A stretch of DNA of 64,000 nt from an uncultured Eubacteriales bacterium (GTDB taxonomy: Bacteria; Bacillota; Clostridia; Oscillospirales; Acutalibacteraceae), in assembly GCA_934552855.1 (NCBI GenBank), contig CAKTEU010000009.1:4895-68894 (forward strand), written 5' to 3'. Below the pieces are notes generated by a model that saw nothing but the letters and a program-made list of their open reading frames with translations, did not search any database and had not been told where the DNA came from. Positions within the stretch are counted from its first letter, which is position 1. Each line of letters opens with the position of its first letter. Positions 42,410 through 49,348 of the stretch are shown here, in pieces. Position numbers and translations under genes: made by a program.

Positions 42410-43819
42410 TTATTTGTTTTTAAAATAATCTTCTTTTCCTTTGATACCCTCTTCGGTAACGGGTTTAAGCCAGAGAAGCGAGCGATGGCGAATGATGCAG
42501 AAAATGCTTTTGGGAATATCTTCGGCAAGATAAGCAATCATGAAAACGGCAATGAACGGCAGTGCAAAAGCTTTTGCCGCAAGAAGCGTTGCCGGAATTG
42601 CAAGGAGCCACAGCGAACCGATGTCGCAAAGCATTGCCATAAATGTGTCGCCGCCGGAGCGGAAAATGCCGACAACCTGAACGTATGAAATCATTTTGAC
42701 CGGAAGTTCACAACCGAGGAAAAGTGCAACTGTCATCGCTGTTGAAAGCGAAAGGGCAGAGATGTTGTTGCCCATGTTGAAGATTGAAATCAGCCGACTG
42801 CGGAAAATCACCATCAATGCGCCGACGAAAACCGCAGCAAGCGGAACAACGAACGAAAAACGGTGTGCGTCCTGAACGGCACGTTCGATTTTTCCCGAAC
42901 CGACCGACTTTCCGACCATGATTATGCAGGCGTTGCAAAGCCCGACAAAGAATGCAAAAGAAAGGTCTGAGAATGTTTTAACAATTGTGACCGCCGCATA
43001 GTATTCGTAACCCATGTTTGAATAAATAATATTGAGAACGAAAATTCCGAACGACCAAAGCGATTCGTTGATAACAACGGGCAGCGCACGGCGAATAAAT
43101 TCAAAAAGATGACGGAGCTTGAATGAAAAGATGTCCTTTGGGGAACGGACAAGATGATTTTTTTGAAAAAGCGAAATTACAACAAGAAACACCGGACCCG
43201 ACCAAGAGGAAATGCAGGTTGCGGTTGCCGCACCGGCAACACCCATTTCGGGAAGTCCGAATTTTCCGAAGATGAATCCGTAATTAAAAACGGCATTGAG
43301 AACGGTTGTTATCATTGAAACATACATCGGAACTTTGACCTTTTCAATGTTCCTCAAAAAGCCGGAAAGAATGACCGAAAGAACAACGGCAGGATAGGAA
43401 AAACAGGCAATTTTCATATAGCTGCTGCCTGAAGCGATTACGTTTGGGTCTTTGTTGAAAATTGCAATAACTTTTTCAGGGGCAAAAAACGCAGGAAAAA
43501 AGAAAACGGCCGAAAGCACTGTGATGAACAAAAGTGAAATGCCCAAAACACGGCGCATTGCTTTATAGTTTTTGATTCCCCAATACTGTGCGGCAAAAAC
43601 CGACATTCCCGAGCAAATTCCGAAGCTTATGATGCTCATGAACCAGCTCCACTGACCCGCCATACCGACCGAGGAAAGCGCAACGTCGCCGAGTCTGCTC
43701 ACCATGAGCGTATCGACAATTGCAAACGAGCTTGTCAGCATATTCTGAATGGCAATCGGAAATCCGAGCCGAAGCGTTACACGCCAAAAAGGCTTGTCGC
43801 CAAGATATTTTTTAATCAT
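42410..43819 (-). CDS. MATE family multidrug/organic cation exporter
   Basis: 469 residues with about 12 hydrophobic segments in two homologous halves (LTSSFAIVDTLMVSRLGDVAL in the first, matching the MatE start). MATE proteins export cationic or planar aromatic compounds in exchange for Na+ or H+. As first gene of an operon with a cytoplasmic beta-glucosidase and an esterase, it may export toxic aglycones freed from plant glycosides (inference). Ends 34 bp before the GH3 TTG. Confidence 0.88.
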   Translation of the reverse strand: MIKKYLGDKPFWRVTLRLGFPIAIQNMLTSSFAIVDTLMVSRLGDVALSSVGMAGQWSWFMSIISFGICSGMSVFAAQYWGIKNYKAMRRVLGISLLFITVLSAVFFFPAFFAPEKVIAIFNKDPNVIASGSSYMKIACFSYPAVVLSVILSGFLRNIEKVKVPMYVSMITTVLNAVFNYGFIFGKFGLPEMGVAGAATATCISSWSGPVFLVVISLFQKNHLVRSPKDIFSFKLRHLFEFIRRALPVVINESLWSFGIFVLNIIYSNMGYEYYAAVTIVKTFSDLSFAFFVGLCNACIIMVGKSVGSGKIERAVQDAHRFSFVVPLAAVFVGALMVIFRSRLISIFNMGNNISALSLSTAMTVALFLGCELPVKMISYVQVVGIFRSGGDTFMAMLCDIGSLWLLAIPATLLAAKAFALPFIAVFMIAYLAEDIPKSIFCIIRHRSLLWLKPVTEEGIKGKEDYFKNK

Positions 43820-43867
43820 AACAATTCAGTGCGGTTTTCCGCATCCTTTCATACTATAATCCATTCT

Positions 43868-43896
43868 ATTATAAAGAATGATACGAAAAGTGTCAA
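43868..43896 (-). promoter_or_regulatory. Promoter of the MATE-GH3-esterase operon
   Basis: Minus-strand TTGACA (43891-43896), 17-bp spacer, TATAAT (43868-43873): full consensus. Confidence 0.85.
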
Positions 43897-43946
43897 GAGT
43901 TTAAAAACAACCCAAAAACGAAATTCGACAGAGGTTTTGCTCAGAG

Positions 43947-43975
43947 TTGACGTATAGAATAAAACGGATTATAAT
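43947..43975 (+). promoter_or_regulatory. Consensus promoter of the 43982 RNA gene
   Basis: TTGACG (43947-43952), 17-bp spacer, TATAAT (43970-43975). Confidence 0.8.
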
Positions 43976-43981
43976 TAACGG

Positions 43982-44144
43982 GACAACACTAATTTGAGGA
44001 GCGGAGAACTTTGAGGTGAAAAGTGCGTCCTCATGCGCCGCAAACTTTACGGTATCGGGCAAAAGAGATGCCGGCAGTGACGCTCCGGCCAAAGTTTTCC
44101 GCCGGTTTTTATTTTTTAAGACAGCTTTCAGGCTGTCTTTTTTT
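43982..44144 (+). ncRNA. Stand-alone structured RNA gene of unknown class (~160 nt)
   Basis: It lies between a consensus promoter and an intrinsic terminator, with no credible reading frame. Pairings visible in the RNA include TGAGGA with TCCTCA, ACTTT with AAAGT, CGGAG with CTCCG, and AAACTTTACGG...CCAAAGTTT enclosing a GCCGG/CCGGC hairpin. The downstream ABC transporter has its own promoter behind the terminator, so this is not its leader. It does not show the conserved cores of 6S, SRP, tmRNA, RNase P or the common riboswitches that I could compare by eye. Confidence 0.65.
44118..44144 (+). terminator. Terminator of the 43982 RNA gene
   Basis: AAGACAGC pairs with GCTGTCTT around TTTCAG, with seven Ts. 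Confidence 0.85.
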
Positions 44145-44160
44145 GCTTTAAAACGAGCTA

Positions 44161-44189
44161 TTGTCAAACGCAAGAACTTGTGATATAAT
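44161..44189 (+). promoter_or_regulatory. Promoter of the polysaccharide exporter operon
   Basis: TTGTCA (44161-44166), 17-bp spacer, TATAAT (44184-44189). Confidence 0.8.
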
Positions 44190-44243
44190 GATAAACAGAT
44201 TTTTCTGCCGATTTTTGAGCGGCGGAAAAGAGGGAGGATTTTC

Positions 44244-45089
44244 ATGGGTATTGCATCCGCAGTTAAAAGCCATAAAGACAATTTTATGAAGTATCGCTTT
44301 CTGCTCAAGGAACTTGTCAGAAAAAACATAAAGCTTCAATACAGAGATTCGTTTCTCGGAATGTTTTGGACGTTTCTTCAGCCGCTGCTTACAACAATTG
44401 TTTTGGTTTTTGTTTTCAACAACATTTTCGGTCGAAGCTCAAACGGAGTCGGAAATTATACCGTTTTCCTCCTTATCGGCCGGTTGCTTTTTGACTTTTT
44501 CAGCCAGTCAACAAAGCGTGCAATGCGTTCAATCCGTTCAAACGGCGCAATGATAAAAAAGGTTTATGTGCCCAAATATATTTATCCGCTGTCGCAGATT
44601 CTTTCAACGTTTGTAACGTTTTTGATTTCGCTTTCGGTTCTTGTTGTTGTAATTCTCTTTTTCAATATCACGAACAACAACCCGATTCATCTGACGTGGC
44701 GCATTGTGTATTGCGTTATTCCGGTTTTTATTCTTTTTGTGCTAAGCCTCGGTGTCGGAATGTTCCTTGCAACGGTTTCGGTTTTCTTCCGTGATATGGA
44801 AAACCTTTATGATGTTATCACAACGCTGCTTTTCTATATTACGCCGATTGTTTATAACATTGAAAGCCTTAAATTTGCAACCGGCGGAATACAGAGAATT
44901 ATTTTTAAACTTAATCCGCTTTACGGAATCATCGGAATGTTCCGTGCGGCCGTAATTTGGGGCCATGAGTTTACACATTATTGGGATATGAAGCTTATGT
45001 GGTACTCCGCAGCTTGTGCGGTCATTGCACTTGTTATCGGCTTTGCCGTATTCTATAAAAATCAGGACAGATTTATTCTCCATATTTGA
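44244..45089 (+). CDS. ABC-2 type polysaccharide/teichoic acid exporter permease (TagG/RfbA-like)
   Basis: 281 residues with six hydrophobic segments. The family start LLKELVRKNIKLQYRDSFLG, with FWTFLQPLL just after, and the re-entrant-loop region VFFRDMENLYDVITTLLFY, then TPIVY, are typical of O-antigen/teichoic-acid export permeases. It moves a lipid-linked glycan across the membrane with the ATPase encoded 15 bp downstream. No glycosyltransferase genes are near, so the glycan is unknown. Confidence 0.9.
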   Translation: MGIASAVKSHKDNFMKYRFLLKELVRKNIKLQYRDSFLGMFWTFLQPLLTTIVLVFVFNNIFGRSSNGVGNYTVFLLIGRLLFDFFSQSTKRAMRSIRSNGAMIKKVYVPKYIYPLSQILSTFVTFLISLSVLVVVILFFNITNNNPIHLTWRIVYCVIPVFILFVLSLGVGMFLATVSVFFRDMENLYDVITTLLFYITPIVYNIESLKFATGGIQRIIFKLNPLYGIIGMFRAAVIWGHEFTHYWDMKLMWYSAACAVIALVIGFAVFYKNQDRFILHI

Positions 45090-45104
45090 GAAAGAGGGAT
45101 CCGT

Positions 45105-45848
45105 TTGAGTAATTATGCAGTTGAAGTTGACCATGTAAGCATGAAGTTCAACATCAATAAAGAGGGCGTTGACAACGCCAAGGAATATTTTGTAAGACTT
45201 GTTAAACACCAGCTTCATTTTGTTGAATTTTGGGCGCTTAAGGATATCAGCTTTAAAGTTGAAAAGGGCGACAGGGTCGGAATACTCGGTTTCAACGGAG
45301 CCGGAAAAAGTACCCTTCTCAAGGTTATTGCCGGTGTGTTGAAGCCGACTCAAGGTTCGGTCAGCGTCAAGGGCGTTGTTGCGCCCATGCTTGAACTCGG
45401 CGCAGGCTTTGACGGAAATTACAGCGGAAGAGAAAACGTTTTTCTTTATGCCGCAACAATGGGCTTTTCAAGAAAGTTTATTGAAAAAAAGTATGACGAA
45501 ATTGTTGAATTTGCGGAGCTTGAAGATTTTATTGACGCTCCTTTAAAAAGCTATTCTTCGGGTATGAGGGCAAGGCTTGGTTTTGCAATCGCAACGGCTG
45601 TTAAGCCCGACGTGCTTATTCTTGACGAAGTCCTGAGCGTCGGCGATGCCGCATTCAGGGCGAAAAGCCAAAAAAGGATTGAAAGCATGATGGGTGACGG
45701 CGTAACCGTTTTGTATGTTTCTCACAGTACTGACAAGGTTGAGGAAATTTGCAACAAGGCGATTATTCTTGACCACGGCCAGATGATTGCCGCCGGAGAC
45801 AGCGTTGAAATCAGCAAAATTTATCAGAGCATGACGCTCAACAAATAA
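45105..45848 (+). CDS. ABC exporter ATPase subunit (TagH/RfbB-like)
   Basis: 247 residues. Walker A GFNGAGKSTLL, signature YSSGMRARLGFA and Walker B VLILDEVLSVGD are intact. The enzyme lacks the C-terminal carbohydrate-binding domain of the longer O-antigen types. Start is a TTG at 45105 after GAGGGAT. Paired with the permease before it. Confidence 0.93.
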   Translation: MSNYAVEVDHVSMKFNINKEGVDNAKEYFVRLVKHQLHFVEFWALKDISFKVEKGDRVGILGFNGAGKSTLLKVIAGVLKPTQGSVSVKGVVAPMLELGAGFDGNYSGRENVFLYAATMGFSRKFIEKKYDEIVEFAELEDFIDAPLKSYSSGMRARLGFAIATAVKPDVLILDEVLSVGDAAFRAKSQKRIESMMGDGVTVLYVSHSTDKVEEICNKAIILDHGQMIAAGDSVEISKIYQSMTLNK

Positions 45849-45876
45849 CAGTTTGTATTGATTGAAAGAGAGCAAA

Positions 45877-46947
45877 ATGAATTTTAAAATTAATCCTGCG
45901 GCTTACGGCGATGTTTTTGTTTTGCCTAAAGCCGTTGTCAAAAACAATTTGCGCCTTGCAGGAGCAATTCAGCTCAAGGCGCTTCTCTGTCTTTATTGCA
46001 ATTTCGGAACAGAGGATACCTCGTGCGAAGCGATTGCCGCCGCTTTGGGCGCAGATAAGGGCGATGTTTGCGACGCAATGATTTTTTGGTGCGAGCGAGG
46101 CCTTGTTTTAAGAACGGACGAAACAGAGGAAAACAAAGCGGTAACCTTGCCGCTTGAAAACGAAGAACGTCCGGTCGTTTCGGCTTTAAAGATTGAAGAA
46201 AAGGCGAAACCATTACCACAGCAAAAAGCCGAACCGAAAAAGGTTGCCGAACTTCCGATTTCACGTCCGAGTCACGAGCAGATTGCGGTGAGATGCCGTG
46301 AATGCGAAGAGTTCAGAGAACTTTTTTCAGAAGCTCAGATGATACTCGGAAAAACAATCGGATATGAGGGTCAGTCAATCCTCATCATGCTCCATGACAG
46401 TTACGATTTGCCGGTTGAAGTTATTCTTATGCTTCTTGAATATGTTGCCGCAAAAGGAAAAACCGGCTATAAATATATTGCAACCGTCGGCAAAGAGTGG
46501 AGCGAAAAAGAGATTGACACAATCGAAGCCGCCGAAGAATATATCAGTAGCCAAAACGAAACCGACGAGATTTGGCGGCAGTTTAGAGCACTCACCGGAG
46601 TGAAAAATCCGAATCCGACCGCAAAACAGCGGAAGTTTCTTTCGGTTTGGACAAAAGAGTTTTCGTTTTCCTGCGAGATGATTTGTCTTGCGTATGAAAT
46701 TTGCATTGACAACACGGGAAAAATGAACCTTGAATATATGAACAAAGTGCTCAAAAACTGGCATGAAAAAGGTGTAAAATCGCCGTCCGACGCAGAACGT
46801 GAACAGGAACGCTGGAATGAAAGCAACTTCGGCAAAAAGAAAAAGGAAAAGCCGAAGCAGGAAGTATTTTCAAGCAATGCGTCTTATGACATCGGCGAAT
46901 TTGAAAAAAACATTGTCGGACTTAAATATCTTGATGAAGAAAAGTAA
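45877..46947 (+). CDS. dnaD: DnaD-domain replication initiation protein
   Basis: 356 residues. An N-terminal winged-helix-like region (to ~90) is followed by a linker and two DnaD C-terminal-type domains: FRELFSEAQMILGKTIGYEG near 145, and a second around 230-310 with SYDLPVEVILMLLEYVA before it. The last ~40 residues are Lys/Glu rich, ending YDIGEFEKNIVGLKYLDEE. In Firmicutes, DnaD-like proteins act with the helicase loader, whose gene follows 24 bp downstream. GAAAGAGAG precedes the ATG at 45877. Confidence 0.85.
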   Translation: MNFKINPAAYGDVFVLPKAVVKNNLRLAGAIQLKALLCLYCNFGTEDTSCEAIAAALGADKGDVCDAMIFWCERGLVLRTDETEENKAVTLPLENEERPVVSALKIEEKAKPLPQQKAEPKKVAELPISRPSHEQIAVRCRECEEFRELFSEAQMILGKTIGYEGQSILIMLHDSYDLPVEVILMLLEYVAAKGKTGYKYIATVGKEWSEKEIDTIEAAEEYISSQNETDEIWRQFRALTGVKNPNPTAKQRKFLSVWTKEFSFSCEMICLAYEICIDNTGKMNLEYMNKVLKNWHEKGVKSPSDAEREQERWNESNFGKKKKEKPKQEVFSSNASYDIGEFEKNIVGLKYLDEEK

Positions 46948-46971
46948 GTTTTTTAAAGGCGAGGTTCAAAA

Positions 46972-47952
46972 ATGGCATACAGAAGAAGCGTATACATAAA
47001 AGCCAAAAGCATTCTTGAAGAAAGAAGAAGAAAAGCAGAAAGCGAACAGGAACAGCGTCATACCGCTGCGGTTTCCGTCTGCCCCGAAATTGCCGAAACC
47101 GAACGTGAAATGGCCCGCTTTGCCGCCGAAGTAATCAAAAGCGTTTCAATGGGAAAAGATGCCGAACAGTTTGTACTTTCGCTTTCACAAAAAAATCTTG
47201 AGGCGCAGGAAAAGCGCAAAAACCTTCTTAAAGCCGCCGGCTTTCCCGAAGATTATCTTGATGTGAAATATACCTGCCCGATTTGCAAGGACACGGGCGC
47301 ACACGACGGATATTACTGCAAGTGCTATCTTGACCTCATAAAGCAGACCGCAAAGGATGAACTCGGTGTTGCACCGAGCATGAAAAAATGCAGCTTTGAA
47401 AGCTTTGATATCGGGCTTTATTCAGACGAGGTTGATTCAAAGCTTTTGGTCAGTCCTCGCCGCCTTGCGCAGGGAACGCTCAATTTTTGCAAAAAATATG
47501 CCGAAGAATTTTCGCTTTCAAGCCGCAACATTGTAATGCTCGGAAAAACGGGAGTCGGAAAAACGCATCTTTCGCTTGCAATTGCAAGCCGTGTTATTGA
47601 CCGTGGCTTTGATGTTTACTATGCAAGCATTCATAAAATCATGGATATTCTTCAAAAAGAGCAGTTTTCACGTGAAAGAACCGAAGAAAGCATATCCGAC
47701 CGCCTTTATGAAAGCGACCTTCTTGTTATTGACGACCTCGGCGCAGAGTTTTCAACTCAGTTCACCGTTGCCGCACTTTATAACATTGTCAACACCAGAC
47801 TCAATGCTTCACGTCCGATGATTATCAACACCAATCTTTCCCTTTCCGAACTTGAGGAGAGGTACTCTCAGCGTGTTGCCTCAAGAATAATCGGTTCAAG
47901 CGAAAGGGTACTTCTCATCGGCAGCGATATAAGGCAAAAGCTTTCAAAGTGA
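46972..47952 (+). CDS. Helicase loader ATPase (DnaC/DnaI-like)
   Basis: 326 residues. It has an N-terminal helical region, a zinc-binding segment CPICKDTGAHDGYYCKC near 100, and then an AAA+ domain with Walker A LGKTGVGKTHLSLA (~190) and Walker B LLVIDDLGAEFST (~245). It loads the replicative helicase. It follows the DnaD-like gene, so the two form a replication-restart or initiation unit downstream of the ABC exporter. Confidence 0.9.
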   Translation: MAYRRSVYIKAKSILEERRRKAESEQEQRHTAAVSVCPEIAETEREMARFAAEVIKSVSMGKDAEQFVLSLSQKNLEAQEKRKNLLKAAGFPEDYLDVKYTCPICKDTGAHDGYYCKCYLDLIKQTAKDELGVAPSMKKCSFESFDIGLYSDEVDSKLLVSPRRLAQGTLNFCKKYAEEFSLSSRNIVMLGKTGVGKTHLSLAIASRVIDRGFDVYYASIHKIMDILQKEQFSRERTEESISDRLYESDLLVIDDLGAEFSTQFTVAALYNIVNTRLNASRPMIINTNLSLSELEERYSQRVASRIIGSSERVLLIGSDIRQKLSK

Positions 47953-47982
47953 CAAAAAGCAGAAAAAACAGAAAAAATAGTC

Positions 47983-48011
47983 TTTACATTTTTGAGTTTT
48001 TGTGTTATAGT
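47983..48011 (+). promoter_or_regulatory. Promoter of the tRNA-Thr gene
   Basis: TTTACA (47983-47988), 17-bp spacer, TATAGT (48006-48011). Confidence 0.7.
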
Positions 48012-48045
48012 ATTCAAGCGTTCGGTTGGGGTGCCGGCCGAATAT

Positions 48046-48121
48046 GCTGGAGTGGCACAGTTGGTAGCGCAGCTGATTCGTAATCAGCAGGTCGTGGGTT
48101 CGAGTCCCATCTCCAGCTCCA
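48046..48121 (+). tRNA. tRNA-Thr (anticodon CGT)
   Basis: 76 nt with encoded CCA. The acceptor stem pairs GCTGGAG with CTCCAGC, the D-loop has AGTTGGTA, the anticodon stem GCTGA/TCAGC holds the loop TTCGTAA, and the T-arm has GGTTCGAGTCC. The anticodon CGT reads ACG (Thr). It is a single tRNA with its own promoter and terminator. Confidence 0.96.
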
Positions 48122-48123
48122 TG

Positions 48124-48155
48124 AAAAAAGCAGTCCTTTATCGGGGCTGCTTTTT
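48124..48155 (+). terminator. Terminator of tRNA-Thr
   Basis: AAAAGCAG pairs with CTGCTTTT, followed by a T-run. Confidence 0.75.
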
Positions 48156-48171
48156 GTTTGATGTTTTTGCG

Positions 48172-48216
48172 AAAAATCCTGCCGTACTCATTTTCAAAAT
48201 ACGGCAGGATTTTTTA
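48172..48216. terminator. Hairpin before the Phd/Doc module
   Basis: AAATCCTGCCGTA pairs with TACGGCAGGATTT, then Ts. A near twin (CTGCCGTACTC...TACGGCAG) closes the module at 48968. Confidence 0.75.
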
Positions 48217-48227
48217 TAAGCAATTCA

Positions 48228-48264
48228 AAATATAGGTTGATTTTATCCTATATTTGTGTATAAT
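48228..48264 (+). promoter_or_regulatory. Promoter and operator of phd-doc
   Basis: TTGATT (48237-48242), 16-bp spacer, TATAAT (48259-48264). A perfect 9-bp inverted repeat, AAATATAGG (48228-48236) and CCTATATTT (48247-48255), overlaps the -35 and spacer, as expected for an autoregulatory Phd operator. Confidence 0.75.
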
Positions 48265-48282
48265 ATAAGGGAGGTGATTTTT

Positions 48283-48534
48283 ATGATGGTCAACACAAAA
48301 ACAATTGTTTCGATGACAGATGCAAATCAGAATTTTTCAAAGGTTGTTCATTTGGTTGATGAAAATGGAATGGCTGTTATCATGAAGAATAATAAACCAA
48401 GATATATTGTTGTCGGTTTTGATGAATATGATTCAATTTCTGCCGCTATGCAAATGAGAAAAGAAAAGATCAATGCGGCTGCCAACAGTATCATCGATAA
48501 GAATATGGAAGCGTTTCGGGAGCTTGCAAAATGA
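48283..48534 (+). CDS. phd: Phd/YefM family antitoxin
   Basis: 83 residues. TIVSMTDANQNFSKVVHLV and PRYIVVGFDEYDSI are the Phd/YefM fold motifs. It neutralises Doc and represses the operon. GGAGGTGA lies just before two ATG codons (48283, 48286), either of which could be used. The stop overlaps the doc start by 4 nt. Confidence 0.88.
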   Translation: MMVNTKTIVSMTDANQNFSKVVHLVDENGMAVIMKNNKPRYIVVGFDEYDSISAAMQMRKEKINAAANSIIDKNMEAFRELAK

Positions 48535-48914
48535 TTATATTGACAATAGAAGAAATAATTATTTTGCATGAAAAGCTGATTAACAGAACCGGAGGAAGTC
48601 GAGGCGTACGTGATATCGGATTGCTTGAATCTGCTGTTTATAGTGCGGAAAGTTCGTTTAATGATGTGGAAGTGTATCCAACGGTTGAAGAAAAGGCTGC
48701 ACGGTTGATGTTTTCGCTCACTAATAATCATTCCTTTTTTGACGGAAACAAAAGAATAGGTGTTTTGACTATGCTTATGACCTTGGAACTGAACGGCGTA
48801 TATTTGAACTACACTCAAAAAGAACTTATTGATTTGGGACTTTCAGTTGCTGACGGAACCAAGAAATATGCAGAAATATTAGATTTTATCCGAAATCATA
48901 AGACCCAAAATTGA
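48531..48914 (+). CDS. doc: Doc family toxin (Fic fold)
   Basis: 127 residues with the Fic/Doc core HSFFDGNKRIG near residue 63. Doc phosphorylates elongation factor Tu and stops translation until Phd binds. The motif is intact, so the toxin should be active. Confidence 0.9.
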   Translation: MIILTIEEIIILHEKLINRTGGSRGVRDIGLLESAVYSAESSFNDVEVYPTVEEKAARLMFSLTNNHSFFDGNKRIGVLTMLMTLELNGVYLNYTQKELIDLGLSVADGTKKYAEILDFIRNHKTQN

Positions 48915-48967
48915 CAAAAATATATTTTAAAAGTATCAGTTCTTATTTTATCGTCCGTAATAAACAC

Positions 48968-49008
48968 ATTCTGCCGTACTCCGAATTTCGGATACGGCAG
49001 AATTTTTA
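48968..49008 (+). terminator. Terminator of phd-doc
   Basis: ATTCTGCCGTA pairs with TACGGCAGAAT, then a T-run. Confidence 0.75.
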
Positions 49009-49011
49009 TGC

Positions 49012-49218
49012 TCATTTTTCATGAACACGGCCGAGAATATAATCGGTTGAAGTCTTATAAAGGTCAGCAAGGGCAATCAGCATATCGGTCGGGATATCAC
49101 GAAAGCCCCGTTCATAGCGGTTATACTGCGGCTGTTTCATTGAAAGGTAATCCGCAACTTGCTTTTGAGTCATGTCGTTGTCCTCCCGCAGTTCACGAAT
49201 CCTTTTGTAACACGCCAC
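49012..49218 (-). CDS. XRE-family repressor, divergent from the LRR surface protein gene
   Basis: 68 residues, one Cro/C1-type helix-turn-helix: RIRELREDNDMTQKQVADYL, then QPQYNRYERGFRDIP and LADLYKTSTDYILGR. A GTG at 49218, 7 nt after GGAGGTG, gives the usual N-terminus. The TTG at 49221 is the alternative. Two copies of a 16-bp palindrome lie between this gene and the LRR gene, so it probably represses both. Confidence 0.85.
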   Translation of the reverse strand: MACYKRIRELREDNDMTQKQVADYLSMKQPQYNRYERGFRDIPTDMLIALADLYKTSTDYILGRVHEK

Positions 49219-49249
49219 CAATTTGCACCTCCATGAAATAAAAGAAAAA

Positions 49250-49321
49250 ATAACTGTTTGGTTATATTGACATTTTATCATTGTTGGTGTAGAATATTCA
49301 CTGATATAACCGTTTGGTTAT
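49250..49321 (+). promoter_or_regulatory. Promoter of the LRR gene between two XRE operators
   Basis: TTGACA (49267-49272), 17-bp spacer, TAGAAT (49290-49295). Operator 1, ATAACTGTTTGGTTAT (49250-49265), abuts the -35. Operator 2, ATAACCGTTTGGTTAT (49306-49321), covers the start region. Centres are 56 bp apart. Confidence 0.75.
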
Positions 49322-49348
49322 AAAAACTTAAATTCAGGAGGAAAGAAA

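Noticed and set aside
43990..44110. Resemblance of the 43982 RNA to a glycine riboswitch (GCGGAG, GCGCCG, GGGCAAAAG, GACGCTC)
   Set aside because: The order is partly right, but the key GAAGG and CTCAGGCAAAAGGAC blocks are not matched, the GGCAAAAG part closes a simple GGCA/TGCC hairpin, and no glycine gene follows.
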